A DNA stretch of 64,000 nucleotides from Streptomyces cucumeris. Its GTDB lineage: Bacteria; Actinomycetota; Actinomycetes; Streptomycetales; Streptomycetaceae. The position numbers and the translations under genes were made by a program. The DNA lies in NCBI RefSeq assembly GCF_024295805.1, contig NZ_JANCLX010000039.1, positions 1 to 64,000 of the forward strand. Reading direction: 5' to 3'. Every line of letters starts with the position of its first letter. Position 1 is the stretch's first letter. Positions 56,928-64,000 of the stretch are shown in pieces. The notes beneath the pieces were generated by a model. It ran no database searches. It saw nothing but the letters and a program-made list of their open reading frames with translations, and was not told the DNA's origin.

Positions 56928-58250
56928 TCAACCGCCCAGCGCGCGCGAGACGGTGTAGATGACCAGCCCGGCGAGCGCACCGACCACCGTGCCGTTGATC
57001 CGGATGAACTGGAGGTCGCGCCCGATATGGGCCTCGATCTTCCGTGAGGTGTGCTCGGCGTCCCACCCCGCCACCGTGTCGGTGATCAGCGAGGTGATCT
57101 CGTCCCGATAGGTCGTCACCACATAGACGGCGGCGTCCTCCAGCCAGCCGTCCACCTTGCCGCGCAGCCGGGTGTCCGTCACCATCCGGGTGCCCAGCGA
57201 CAGAATGGCCTCCCGCGCCCGGCGCCGCAGTTCGCTGTGTTCGTCCTCGGCCGCCGCGACGATCATCGAACGCACCGACGCCCAGGCCGACGCGATCAGG
57301 TCCTGCACCTCGGGGCGGCCCAGCACCTCCCCCTTCAGCCGCTCGACCCGGGCCCGGGTGTCGGTGTGCGACTGGAGGTCATGGGCGAAGTCGGTGAGGA
57401 AGCGGTCCACGGCGCCGCGCGCCGGATGGGCGGGCATGTCACGCATCTCACTCACGAAGCGCAGCAGTTCCCGGTAGACCCGCTCGCCCACCTTGCGGTC
57501 CACGAAGCGCGGCGTCCAGCCGGGGGCGCCGCCGGTCACCGCGTCCATCACCGAGGTGTTGTGCTCGACCAGCCAGTCGTGGGCCCGCATGCAGACCAGG
57601 TCGACGGCGCGGTGGTGGCCGCCGTCCGCGACGATGTGCGAGAGCAGCTTGCCCAGGCCGGGCGCGATCTCCTGGGTGTCGGCCCGCCGGGTGATGGCCT
57701 CGCCCACCACCGCCTGTACGTCCGAGTCCCGCAGCACCGTGAGCGCGCCGCGCAGCGCGGTGGCCAGCTCGTCCGTCACCCGGTCGGCGTGCGCGGGTTC
57801 GGCCAGCCAGGTGCCGAGCCGTCCGGCGATGCCGACGGAGCGCAGCCGGGTCCGCACCACGTCACCGGAGAGGAAGTTCTCCCCGACGAACTCGCCCAGG
57901 CTGGTTCCGAGCTGGTCCTTCTTGGTGGGGATGATGGCGGTGTGCGGGATGGGCAGCCCCATCGGCCGCCGGAACAGCGCGGTGACCGCGAACCAGTCGG
58001 CCAGCGCGCCGACCATGCCCGCCTCGGCGGCCGCCGCGACATACCCGGCCCAGCCTCCGGCCCCGGAGGACGCTGCCCATTTGGCGAGGGTGTACACCAG
58101 CGCGACGGCGACCAGCAGACCGGTGGCGAGCACCTTCATCCGCCGTACCCCGCGCCGTCGCTCCTCGTCGAGCGGGGTGTCGGCGGTCAGACCGCCCGGA
58201 CCGCCGCGGGGCGGTCTGTGCGTCTTCTCACCCGCTGTTGTCCGGTCCAT
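56928..58250 (-). CDS. DUF445 family membrane protein
   Basis: 440 aa from ATG 58250 (GTGGAG upstream). An N-terminal membrane helix (about 41-60), the conserved GALADWFAVTALFRRPMGLP, IPHTAIIPTKKDQLGTSLGE and FVGENFLS, a long helical region, and a C-terminal helix. The fold resembles YjiN; function unknown. Divergent from the esterase gene at 58512. Confidence 0.9.
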   Translation of the reverse strand: MDRTTAGEKTHRPPRGGPGGLTADTPLDEERRRGVRRMKVLATGLLVAVALVYTLAKWAASSGAGGWAGYVAAAAEAGMVGALADWFAVTALFRRPMGLPIPHTAIIPTKKDQLGTSLGEFVGENFLSGDVVRTRLRSVGIAGRLGTWLAEPAHADRVTDELATALRGALTVLRDSDVQAVVGEAITRRADTQEIAPGLGKLLSHIVADGGHHRAVDLVCMRAHDWLVEHNTSVMDAVTGGAPGWTPRFVDRKVGERVYRELLRFVSEMRDMPAHPARGAVDRFLTDFAHDLQSHTDTRARVERLKGEVLGRPEVQDLIASAWASVRSMIVAAAEDEHSELRRRAREAILSLGTRMVTDTRLRGKVDGWLEDAAVYVVTTYRDEITSLITDTVAGWDAEHTSRKIEAHIGRDLQFIRINGTVVGALAGLVIYTVSRALGG

Positions 58251-58511
58251 GGGCTCCACCCGGTCGCGCCGTCCCCTCATGCATTGTCTCTTTCCTGTTT
58301 CGGTCGCCCACTTGTGGAACGAACCCCGGGTTCTTGTCGTCTCTCCGGGAGAGCAACCCTGCACACTTGGGGGCAGGCCGACGGGCGGAGCCACAGCCCG
58401 CCATGGGATCATGGGGGGACCACCCGGACCCTTGCGGCGCTGCTGACACACTCGCAGTTCCCGTCCACGTATCGGAGCCTCGGGCTCCGTCGCCCGAGGA
58501 GACACCCGCCC

Positions 58512-59834
58512 ATGAGCGTGCCACCCATGCCCAGACGCACGGGCTACACCGTGCTCGCTGCGCTGGCGGCCGTGGTGATCCTCGTCTCCACCGCGATATT
58601 CGTCGGGGTCGGCGGTGACGAGGACGACATGGACACCGGTGCGCGTACCCGCGGCTCCGCCGATCCGGCCTCGTCCGGCTCCTGGGTGGGCACCTGGTCC
58701 ACCTCGGCGGCCGCCGCAGAGCCGAGGACCACCCTCCGCGGCATGTCCGGCATGTCGATACGGAACGTGATCCGTGCCAGCGTCGGCGGCAGCAGCGCCC
58801 GGATCCAGCTGTCGAACTTCTACAGCGCCCGGCCGCTGCGGATCACGCATGCCTCGGTGGCGCTGGCGGCAGCCCCCAGCAACCCGACCGCGGCGGCGGG
58901 CACGATGCACCGCCTCACCTTCGGCAACCGCTCCTGGGTGACCATCCCGCCCGGCAAGGCGGCCACCAGCGACCCGGTCCGGCTCAATGTCCCGGACGCC
59001 GCGGACCTGCTGGTCACCACCTACGCCCCGGAGGCGTCCGGCGCGGTCACCTACCACCCGCACGCCCGCCAGACCTCGTACATGGCGCGCGGCGACCGCA
59101 CGGAGGACACGGCGGGCGCGGCGTACACCGAGCAGAGCCCGTACTGGCGCTATCTGACCGGTGTGGACGTGTGGTCCAAGGAGGCGCAGGGGTCGGTCGC
59201 CGTCATCGGTGACTCCATCACCGACGGCATCACCTCCACCGCCGGGGCCAACCGCCGCTGGACCGACTTCCTCGCCGAGCGGCTGCGCACCGAGCCCGGG
59301 GCGCCCCGGCTGGGCGTGCTCAACCAGGGCATCAGCGGCAACCGGGTGCTGAGCGACGGCACCCAGTACCCGCCCAACAACCCCAGCGGGCTCTCCCGGT
59401 TCCACCGTGACGTGCTCTCCCGCACCGGCGTCAAGGCCGTCATCATCGAGCTGGGCATCAACGACATACTCCGCATCCCGCACCAGACCGACCCGAACAA
59501 GATCGTGGCCGGGCTGAAGCGGATGACCGAGCAGGCGCACGCCCGGGGGCTGCGGGTGGTGGGCGCCACGCTGACGCCCTTCTACGGCCACCGCGGCTAC
59601 ACCCCGCGGCTGGACGCCGTACGGGAGCAGATCAACGCCCAGATCCGCGCCGGGAAGGTCTTCGACGAGGTCGTGGACTTCGACAAGGCGCTGCGCGATC
59701 CGGTCAGCCCGCTGCGGCTGCGGCCCACCTTCGACTCGGGCGACCATCTGCACCCGAGCGACGCGGGCTACCGGGCGATGGCGCGGGCGCTGAACCTGGA
59801 CCATCTGAAGGGCACCGCGGCAGCGGAGCTGTGA
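58512..59834 (+). CDS. Exported SGNH/GDSL-type esterase
   Basis: 440 aa. An N-terminal membrane anchor or signal (about 9-29), an N-terminal beta domain (about 55-215) and the SGNH hydrolase: GDSITDG (block I, Ser), NQGISGNRVL (II), ELGINDILR (III, Asn) and DHLHPSDAGY (V, Asp-His). GAGGAG precedes ATG. It resembles Streptomyces secreted rhamnogalacturonan acetylesterase/lipase-like proteins. Substrate unknown. Confidence 0.92.
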   Translation: MSVPPMPRRTGYTVLAALAAVVILVSTAIFVGVGGDEDDMDTGARTRGSADPASSGSWVGTWSTSAAAAEPRTTLRGMSGMSIRNVIRASVGGSSARIQLSNFYSARPLRITHASVALAAAPSNPTAAAGTMHRLTFGNRSWVTIPPGKAATSDPVRLNVPDAADLLVTTYAPEASGAVTYHPHARQTSYMARGDRTEDTAGAAYTEQSPYWRYLTGVDVWSKEAQGSVAVIGDSITDGITSTAGANRRWTDFLAERLRTEPGAPRLGVLNQGISGNRVLSDGTQYPPNNPSGLSRFHRDVLSRTGVKAVIIELGINDILRIPHQTDPNKIVAGLKRMTEQAHARGLRVVGATLTPFYGHRGYTPRLDAVREQINAQIRAGKVFDEVVDFDKALRDPVSPLRLRPTFDSGDHLHPSDAGYRAMARALNLDHLKGTAAAEL

Positions 59835-59892
59835 GACCGCCGGGGCCGCCGGGGAGGGCGTACGGCGCCGCCCCGGCCGGACCTCGGTGACC

Positions 59893-60711
59893 TCAGTCCT
59901 GAGGCCGGTCGCTCCGGGGCAGGTCCTTCTCCAGCGACACCGGGCCCGCCGGTCCGGTCCCGGGGTCCGTACGCCGTTCCTGGCGCTCCTCCCGGCGCTC
60001 CCGCCGCTCGGCCCGCTGCAGTTCCTTGTGCTCCGCCTTGAGCTTGCGCCGCTCGGCCTTCAGCCGCCGTGCGTCCGCCTTGCGCAGCTTGCGCTCGACG
60101 CCGACCCCGCCGAAGACCGCCAGCCCGGTGACCGTCACCCGGGGCGCGTCCGGATCGCCGTCGCCCTCCCCGCTCTGGTCGAAGCCGCCCATGATGCCGA
60201 CGCCGCCGACGTGGGTCTCGACCTCGGGCGGGACGATGACCTGCACCCCGCCCATGAACGCGAAGCAGCGGATCACCGTCTCCCGGCCCTCGAACCGCGC
60301 CTCGCGCAGATCGATCTCCCCGCCGCCCATGAGGGTGAAGGCGGTGAACCTGCGCGGTGCGGTCCAGGTGCCCTTGCGCTGGAAGCCACCCATGATCGCG
60401 ACGGCCACGCGGGAGGTGGGCGTGCCCCCGATCCGCCCGTCCCACTCCTCGCGGCGCTCGGGGACGGAGAGCGCGCCGGTGGTGCCCGCGGGCACCGGGA
60501 GGTCCCGGACCAGCGGCTCCAACTGGGCGTGGGTACGCGCCCGCAAGGCCGCGTCCAGGCGCTCCTCGAACTCCTCCATGTCCAGGCGGCCTTCGGCGAC
60601 GGCTTCCCTGAGCGCCTCGGCGACGCGCTCACGCTCGGCATCGGAGGCCCGCATCCGGGAGGGGTCCGGAACGTCGGGGCCCTCCCCCTGGGAAGATCCA
60701 GCGCTTGTCAT
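59893..60711 (-). CDS. DUF1707 protein with LiaF-like domain and C-terminal coiled coil
   Basis: 272 aa. DUF1707 at about 19-75 (MRASDAERERVAEALREAVA, RLDMEEFEERLDAALRARTH), then a repeat-like beta domain with IMGGFQRKG, LMGGGEIDLREA, FMGGVQVIVPPEVE and IMGGF (LiaF/DUF2154-like). The last 60 residues are Lys/Glu/Arg-rich coiled coil (RRLKAERRKLKAEHKELQRA). No membrane helix. Possible envelope-stress sensor relative. Confidence 0.85.
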   Translation of the reverse strand: MTSAGSSQGEGPDVPDPSRMRASDAERERVAEALREAVAEGRLDMEEFEERLDAALRARTHAQLEPLVRDLPVPAGTTGALSVPERREEWDGRIGGTPTSRVAVAIMGGFQRKGTWTAPRRFTAFTLMGGGEIDLREARFEGRETVIRCFAFMGGVQVIVPPEVETHVGGVGIMGGFDQSGEGDGDPDAPRVTVTGLAVFGGVGVERKLRKADARRLKAERRKLKAEHKELQRAERRERREERQERRTDPGTGPAGPVSLEKDLPRSDRPQD

Positions 60712-60749
60712 ACGGACAGCGTAATGGGGCCCGGCGGGCGCGGGCGGTG

Positions 60750-61829
60750 TCATGTTCCGGGGGCTCCGGCCGCGTCACCGGCGGGGTCGGCGACGACGCC
60801 GGCACCGGCACCGGGCACCGCGGCGGGGCGCTCGCGCCGGGCGGACTCCAGCATCCGCGCGATGACGTCCTCGATATCCGGCTCCCGCAGCGAGAGGTCC
60901 ACCAGCGGATAGCCGTCGGCCACCGCGGCCACCACCGGCGCCGCGCTGCTCGTCGCCGGGAACGCCAGCCACTGCCGCGGCCCTTCGACCCGCACCGTCC
61001 GGGCGCCGGGGATCTCGATGGGCGCCATCTCCCGCTCCAGGTCGACCACCAGGGTGCGTTCGCTGTCGCCCACCGCATGCAGCGCGTCCAGCCCGCCGTC
61101 ATGGACCAGACGGCCGTGGTCGATCACCATCACCCGGCGGCACAACTGTTCGATGTCGGTGAGGTCATGGGTGGTCAGCAGCACGGTGGTGCCGCGCTCG
61201 GCGTTCAGGTCCCGCAGGAACTCCCGCACCTTGGCCTTGCTCACCACATCGAGCCCGATGGTCGGCTCGTCCAGGTACAGCACCTCCGGATCGTGCAGCA
61301 GCGCCGCCGCGATGTCCCCGCGCATCCGCTGGCCGAGTGAGAGCTGACGCACCGGCACCTCCAGCAGCGCGCCGAGGTCCAGCCGTTCCACACAGCGGTC
61401 CAGGTTCTCCCGGTACCGGGCGTCCGGGATCCGGTACATCCGCCGCACCAGGGCGTAGGAGTCCCGCAGCGGCAGATCCCACCACAGGGTGGTGCGCTGG
61501 CCGAAGACCACGCCGATACGGCGGGCGAGCCGGGTCCGCTCCCGCGAGGGGTCGATCCCGGCGACCCTCAGCCGCCCACCGCTGGGCAGCAGAATGCCCG
61601 TCAGCATCTTGATGGTGGTGGACTTCCCGGCGCCGTTGGGCCCGATGTAGCCGACCATCTCACCGGCCCGCACCCGGAAGCTGATGCCGTCCACGGCGCG
61701 CACCTGGCGCCGCTCGCGGCGCAGCAGCCCGGCGCGGCGGCGCACCTCGAAGACCTTCTCGACACCGTCCAGCTCGATCAGGGCCTCGCCGGAGCCGCCG
61801 GTGCCGCCCGGCCCGTCCGTCCTGTCCAT
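60750..61829 (-). CDS. ABC-2 exporter ATPase
   Basis: 359 aa. Walker A GPNGAGKST (about 63-71), Q-loop FGQRTTLWWDLP, signature LSLGQRMRGD, Walker B EVLYLDEPTIGLD, H-loop THD. DUF-type C-terminal extension of about 100 residues. The signature LSLGQ differs slightly from LSGGQ, as usual for this subgroup. It partners the two permeases just upstream (3-base gap). Confidence 0.94.
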   Translation of the reverse strand: MDRTDGPGGTGGSGEALIELDGVEKVFEVRRRAGLLRRERRQVRAVDGISFRVRAGEMVGYIGPNGAGKSTTIKMLTGILLPSGGRLRVAGIDPSRERTRLARRIGVVFGQRTTLWWDLPLRDSYALVRRMYRIPDARYRENLDRCVERLDLGALLEVPVRQLSLGQRMRGDIAAALLHDPEVLYLDEPTIGLDVVSKAKVREFLRDLNAERGTTVLLTTHDLTDIEQLCRRVMVIDHGRLVHDGGLDALHAVGDSERTLVVDLEREMAPIEIPGARTVRVEGPRQWLAFPATSSAAPVVAAVADGYPLVDLSLREPDIEDVIARMLESARRERPAAVPGAGAGVVADPAGDAAGAPGT

Positions 61830-61832
61830 CCC

Positions 61833-62675
61833 TCAGCTCCCCGTGCTCTGGTAGGCCCGCAGCCCCGCCCGCCAGGCCAGCCCCGCCACCGCCGCGCATC
61901 CGGCCGCGACCAGCGGTGCGGCGAACCCGATCCAGCCGGGCAGGCCCAGCGGATCGGGCCGGCCCAGGATGTGCAGCGCGGGCAGCCAGTTGACGAAGGC
62001 GAGCGGAATGACGAAGGTGACGCCGCGCAGCAGCTCCTTGGCGAAGATCGTGGGCGGGTACTGCAGCAGGGTGTTCCCGCCGTAGGTCACCGAGTTCTGC
62101 ACCTCACTGGCGTCCGTGGCCCAGAACTGGAAGGCGCCGCCGAGGACGAACACCGATCCGAAGATGGCGCCGCCGCTCAGCAGCATCACCGGCACCAGCA
62201 GCACCCGGTCCACCGTCCAGTCGATGTCCAGCCGGACCAGCGCCCAGCCCAGCAGCGCCGCTCCCTGGGTGATCCGGCCGAGCCTGCGCAGCGCGAACCG
62301 GTCGGCGGCCACCTGGGCGAGGATCGGCACCGGCCGCACCAGCAGGGTGTCCATCGTGCCGTCGCGCACCCGCCGGCCGATCCGCTCCATATTGCCGAGC
62401 AGCAGATCGGCGAGGCCGAAGGCGGTGCTGGTGGTGCCGTAGAGCAGGGCCACCTCGGGCAGGGTGAACCCGCCGAGGGTCCGGACGTGCGAGAACATCA
62501 GCGCGATGGCCACGAAGTCCAGCGCGGTCGCGGCGAGGTTCCCCAGCGTCATGATGAGGAACGAGGTGCGGTACGCCATCGTCGAGCGCACCCACATCCC
62601 CACGATCAGCCCGTAGGCGCGCACACCCTGGATGAGCCGGGAGCCGTCCCCCCGGTCGGCGGTACGGTCACCCAC
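61833..62675 (-). CDS. ABC-2 exporter permease subunit 2
   Basis: 280 aa from GTG 62675, which overlaps the upstream permease stop by 8 bases; GGAAGG lies upstream. Six membrane segments; TMDTLLVRPVPILAQVAADR is the cytosolic coupling loop typical of the DUF990/ABC2_membrane_6 group. Works with the 62668-63468 product as a heterodimer. Substrate unknown. Confidence 0.9.
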   Translation of the reverse strand: MGDRTADRGDGSRLIQGVRAYGLIVGMWVRSTMAYRTSFLIMTLGNLAATALDFVAIALMFSHVRTLGGFTLPEVALLYGTTSTAFGLADLLLGNMERIGRRVRDGTMDTLLVRPVPILAQVAADRFALRRLGRITQGAALLGWALVRLDIDWTVDRVLLVPVMLLSGGAIFGSVFVLGGAFQFWATDASEVQNSVTYGGNTLLQYPPTIFAKELLRGVTFVIPLAFVNWLPALHILGRPDPLGLPGWIGFAAPLVAAGCAAVAGLAWRAGLRAYQSTGS

Positions 62676-63468
62676 CCTGGACCACCACCTTCCGGGTGGC
62701 GACCGACTGGAGCAGTCGTCCGGCCGCGAACAGCACCGCCGCCCACGCGGTCTGGAAGCCGAACGCCCACAGCAGTCCGGACCCCCGGTGCCGCTCCAGG
62801 AAGACATCGGCGGGCACCTGGAGGATCGCCGACCAGGGCAGCGCACGGGCCACTTCGCCGAGCTGCCCCGGGAAGACGTGCAGCGGCAGGATCATGCCGG
62901 AGAAGAACAGGCACAGCAGTCCGCTGAGCATCGTCAGCCCGGTGCCGTCGAGCAGCCAGAAGGCGGCCAGCGCCACCAGATAGCGCACCGCGAACCCCAC
63001 GCACACCCCGAGCGTCACCGACACCAGGAACCACAGCCAGGTCAACGGTGAGGCGGGCAGGGTGAGCCGGAAGGCCAGCGCACCGAGGAGCAGCGGCACC
63101 ACACCGCGGGCGAGAAGCTGGAACAGCGCCCGCCCCAGGTCCCCCGCCAGCCACCAGAGCTGGAGGTCGACCGGACGGTAGAGGTCCACGGCGATGTCAC
63201 CGGAGCGGATGCGCTCCTGGAGCTCCTCCTGGAAGCCGCCGCCCATCAGCGCGGTGGCCGCGAGCAGCGCCTGCCCCAGCCAGACGAAGGTCAGCGCCTG
63301 GGCGAGGTCATAGCCGCCCAGGTGCGGGCGTTCGTCCCACAGCGCGGTGTAGGTGTACGCGAGGATGAAGCCGAAGACGGTGTTGGTGAACACCCCGGCC
63401 ACGGTCGCGATCCGGTAGGTCGCGTAGCGCTTGAAGGCGCTCACCGCGACGGCCGCGTACAGCCGCAT
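62668..63468 (-). CDS. ABC-2 exporter permease subunit 1
   Basis: 266 aa with six membrane segments. RIRSGDIAVDLYRPVDLQLW is the coupling loop, in the same position as in the partner permease, so the two are distant paralogues. First gene of the three-gene operon. ATG start; the promoter should lie in the 261-base gap shared with the penicillin-binding protein gene. Confidence 0.9.
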   Translation of the reverse strand: MRLYAAVAVSAFKRYATYRIATVAGVFTNTVFGFILAYTYTALWDERPHLGGYDLAQALTFVWLGQALLAATALMGGGFQEELQERIRSGDIAVDLYRPVDLQLWWLAGDLGRALFQLLARGVVPLLLGALAFRLTLPASPLTWLWFLVSVTLGVCVGFAVRYLVALAAFWLLDGTGLTMLSGLLCLFFSGMILPLHVFPGQLGEVARALPWSAILQVPADVFLERHRGSGLLWAFGFQTAWAAVLFAAGRLLQSVATRKVVVQGG

Positions 63469-63729
63469 CCGCCCGTTCCCCCCTCCGTGGCACCAAAGTT
63501 CAGGAGCCTAGTCCTGGCGCGGGAGATGGGGCCACGGGTTTTTCACCGGAAGGTGTGAGGGAAATCATCCTTTCAGGCGGTCACAGACCCATCACGGGTG
63601 CGTGCCCGGGCCGCGGGCCGGAACGGATGATGCGACAGTGTTTTCTGGGGCGTACGACGTGAATCGCCCATCCATGTACGATTCCGCCGCGGCGCAACCC
63701 TCGACGGCGGCCGAGGAGTCTCAGAAGAC

Positions 63730-64000
63730 ATGAGCGACGAGCCCCAGCTGATCGTCGGCGGCGCAGCCGGCACAGGCGGCCCGAGTGGCAGAGGCAATAG
63801 CGGCGGCATGTCCGGAAAGTCCCGTAAGGGAAGAAAAGGTCGTCCCCGCCGGACCGGCTGGCGCCGTCTGATCCCCACCTGGCGGATGGTGCTGGGCGGC
63901 TTCCTGCTGATCGTCGCCCTGGTCGCGGGCGGACTCGTCACCGGCTATCTGCTCGTCGACATCCCCCCGGCCAACAAGGCCGCCATCGCCCAGAGCAATG
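63730..64000 (+). CDS. Penicillin-binding protein (transglycosylase/transpeptidase), N-terminal part
   Basis: The first 90 codons are present; the gene continues past the right edge. A Gly/Ser-rich then basic cytosolic N-terminus (GKSRKGRKGRPRRTGWRRL) precedes a membrane helix (about 52-77) and LVDIPPANKAAIAQSN, the usual start of the extracellular part of actinobacterial class A PBPs. GAGGAG is upstream of ATG. Identity rests on this N-terminal pattern only. Confidence 0.7.
   Translation, partial: MSDEPQLIVGGAAGTGGPSGRGNSGGMSGKSRKGRKGRPRRTGWRRLIPTWRMVLGGFLLIVALVAGGLVTGYLLVDIPPANKAAIAQSN

Noticed and set aside
56928..59834. Two very long opposite-strand frames (over 900 codons each)
   Set aside because: High-GC sequence keeps antisense frames open. 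The recognisable domains are DUF445 (56928-58250, minus) and SGNH esterase (58512-59834, plus); the remaining parts of both long frames are shadows of those genes.

Overview
This is high-GC actinomycete DNA, almost certainly a Streptomyces chromosome. The signs are strong G/C bias at third codon positions, frequent GTG starts with ATGA/GTGA stop-start overlaps, rare TTA (bldA-type) codons confined to specialised genes, HATPase/XRE-DUF5753/DUF397 gene sets, the cslA-glxA pair, and class E/F sortases with a LAETG surface protein.

Region 1 (1 to about 26.9 kb) is one large biosynthetic locus of the highly reducing (polyene-forming) type II polyketide synthase kind. A tightly coupled minus-strand operon runs from an ACP at 15000 to a biotin carboxylase that leaves the window at base 1. 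It encodes three ketosynthases with intact Cys-His-His, three KS-like chain-length-factor-type partners lacking the Cys, two ACPs, a malonyltransferase, two hotdog dehydratases, a ketoreductase, a FabI/FabL-type enoyl reductase, a double-hotdog thioesterase-like protein, a DsbA-fold isomerase and an alpha/beta-hydrolase-fold protein. Inside the operon sit three consecutive small DsrE/DsrF/DsrH (TusBCD-like) proteins, which is the most unusual element in the window. Flanking genes are a LuxR-type regulator, a plus-strand block (MFS exporter, zinc alcohol dehydrogenase, LLM flavin oxidoreductase, second MFS), and a minus-strand block (two more LuxR regulators, acyl-CoA carboxylase beta subunit, and an ABC permease plus NMT1-type lipoprotein with no ATPase). 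TTA codons occur in the first LuxR gene, the MFS exporter and the carboxylase beta gene. The product cannot be named from sequence; a polyunsaturated, partly reduced acyl chain is inferred.

Region 2 (27 to 31.7 kb) holds small regulators and secreted proteins: a short protein ending in a RHIM/BASS-like amyloid motif, a HATPase, an XRE-DUF5753 regulator overlapping antisense with an AA10 chitin/cellulose monooxygenase, tRNA-Lys(CTT), a DUF6879-like protein and a DUF642-like secreted protein.

Region 3 (31.8 to 37.5 kb) is a compact class I lanthipeptide locus of the FxLD type: methyltransferase, precursor, LanB and LanC, all minus strand. The LanB and methyltransferase genes carry at least five TTA codons. 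A HATPase/XRE/DUF397/DUF397 set and a GntR regulator follow (37.6 to 40.1 kb).

Region 4 (40.4 to 64 kb) looks like core chromosome: cslA-glxA with a convergent GH6 cellulase lipoprotein; a class F sortase pair; HAD phosphatase; a small antitoxin-like protein; a long repeat-rich LAETG wall-anchored protein; a ROK repressor divergent from an oxidoreductase/HbpS-like pair; an ECF sigma/membrane-protein pair; a YidC-like insertase; a class E sortase (probable anchor enzyme for the LAETG protein); DUF445; an SGNH esterase; a DUF1707 protein; an ABC-2 exporter operon; and the start of a penicillin-binding protein at the right edge.
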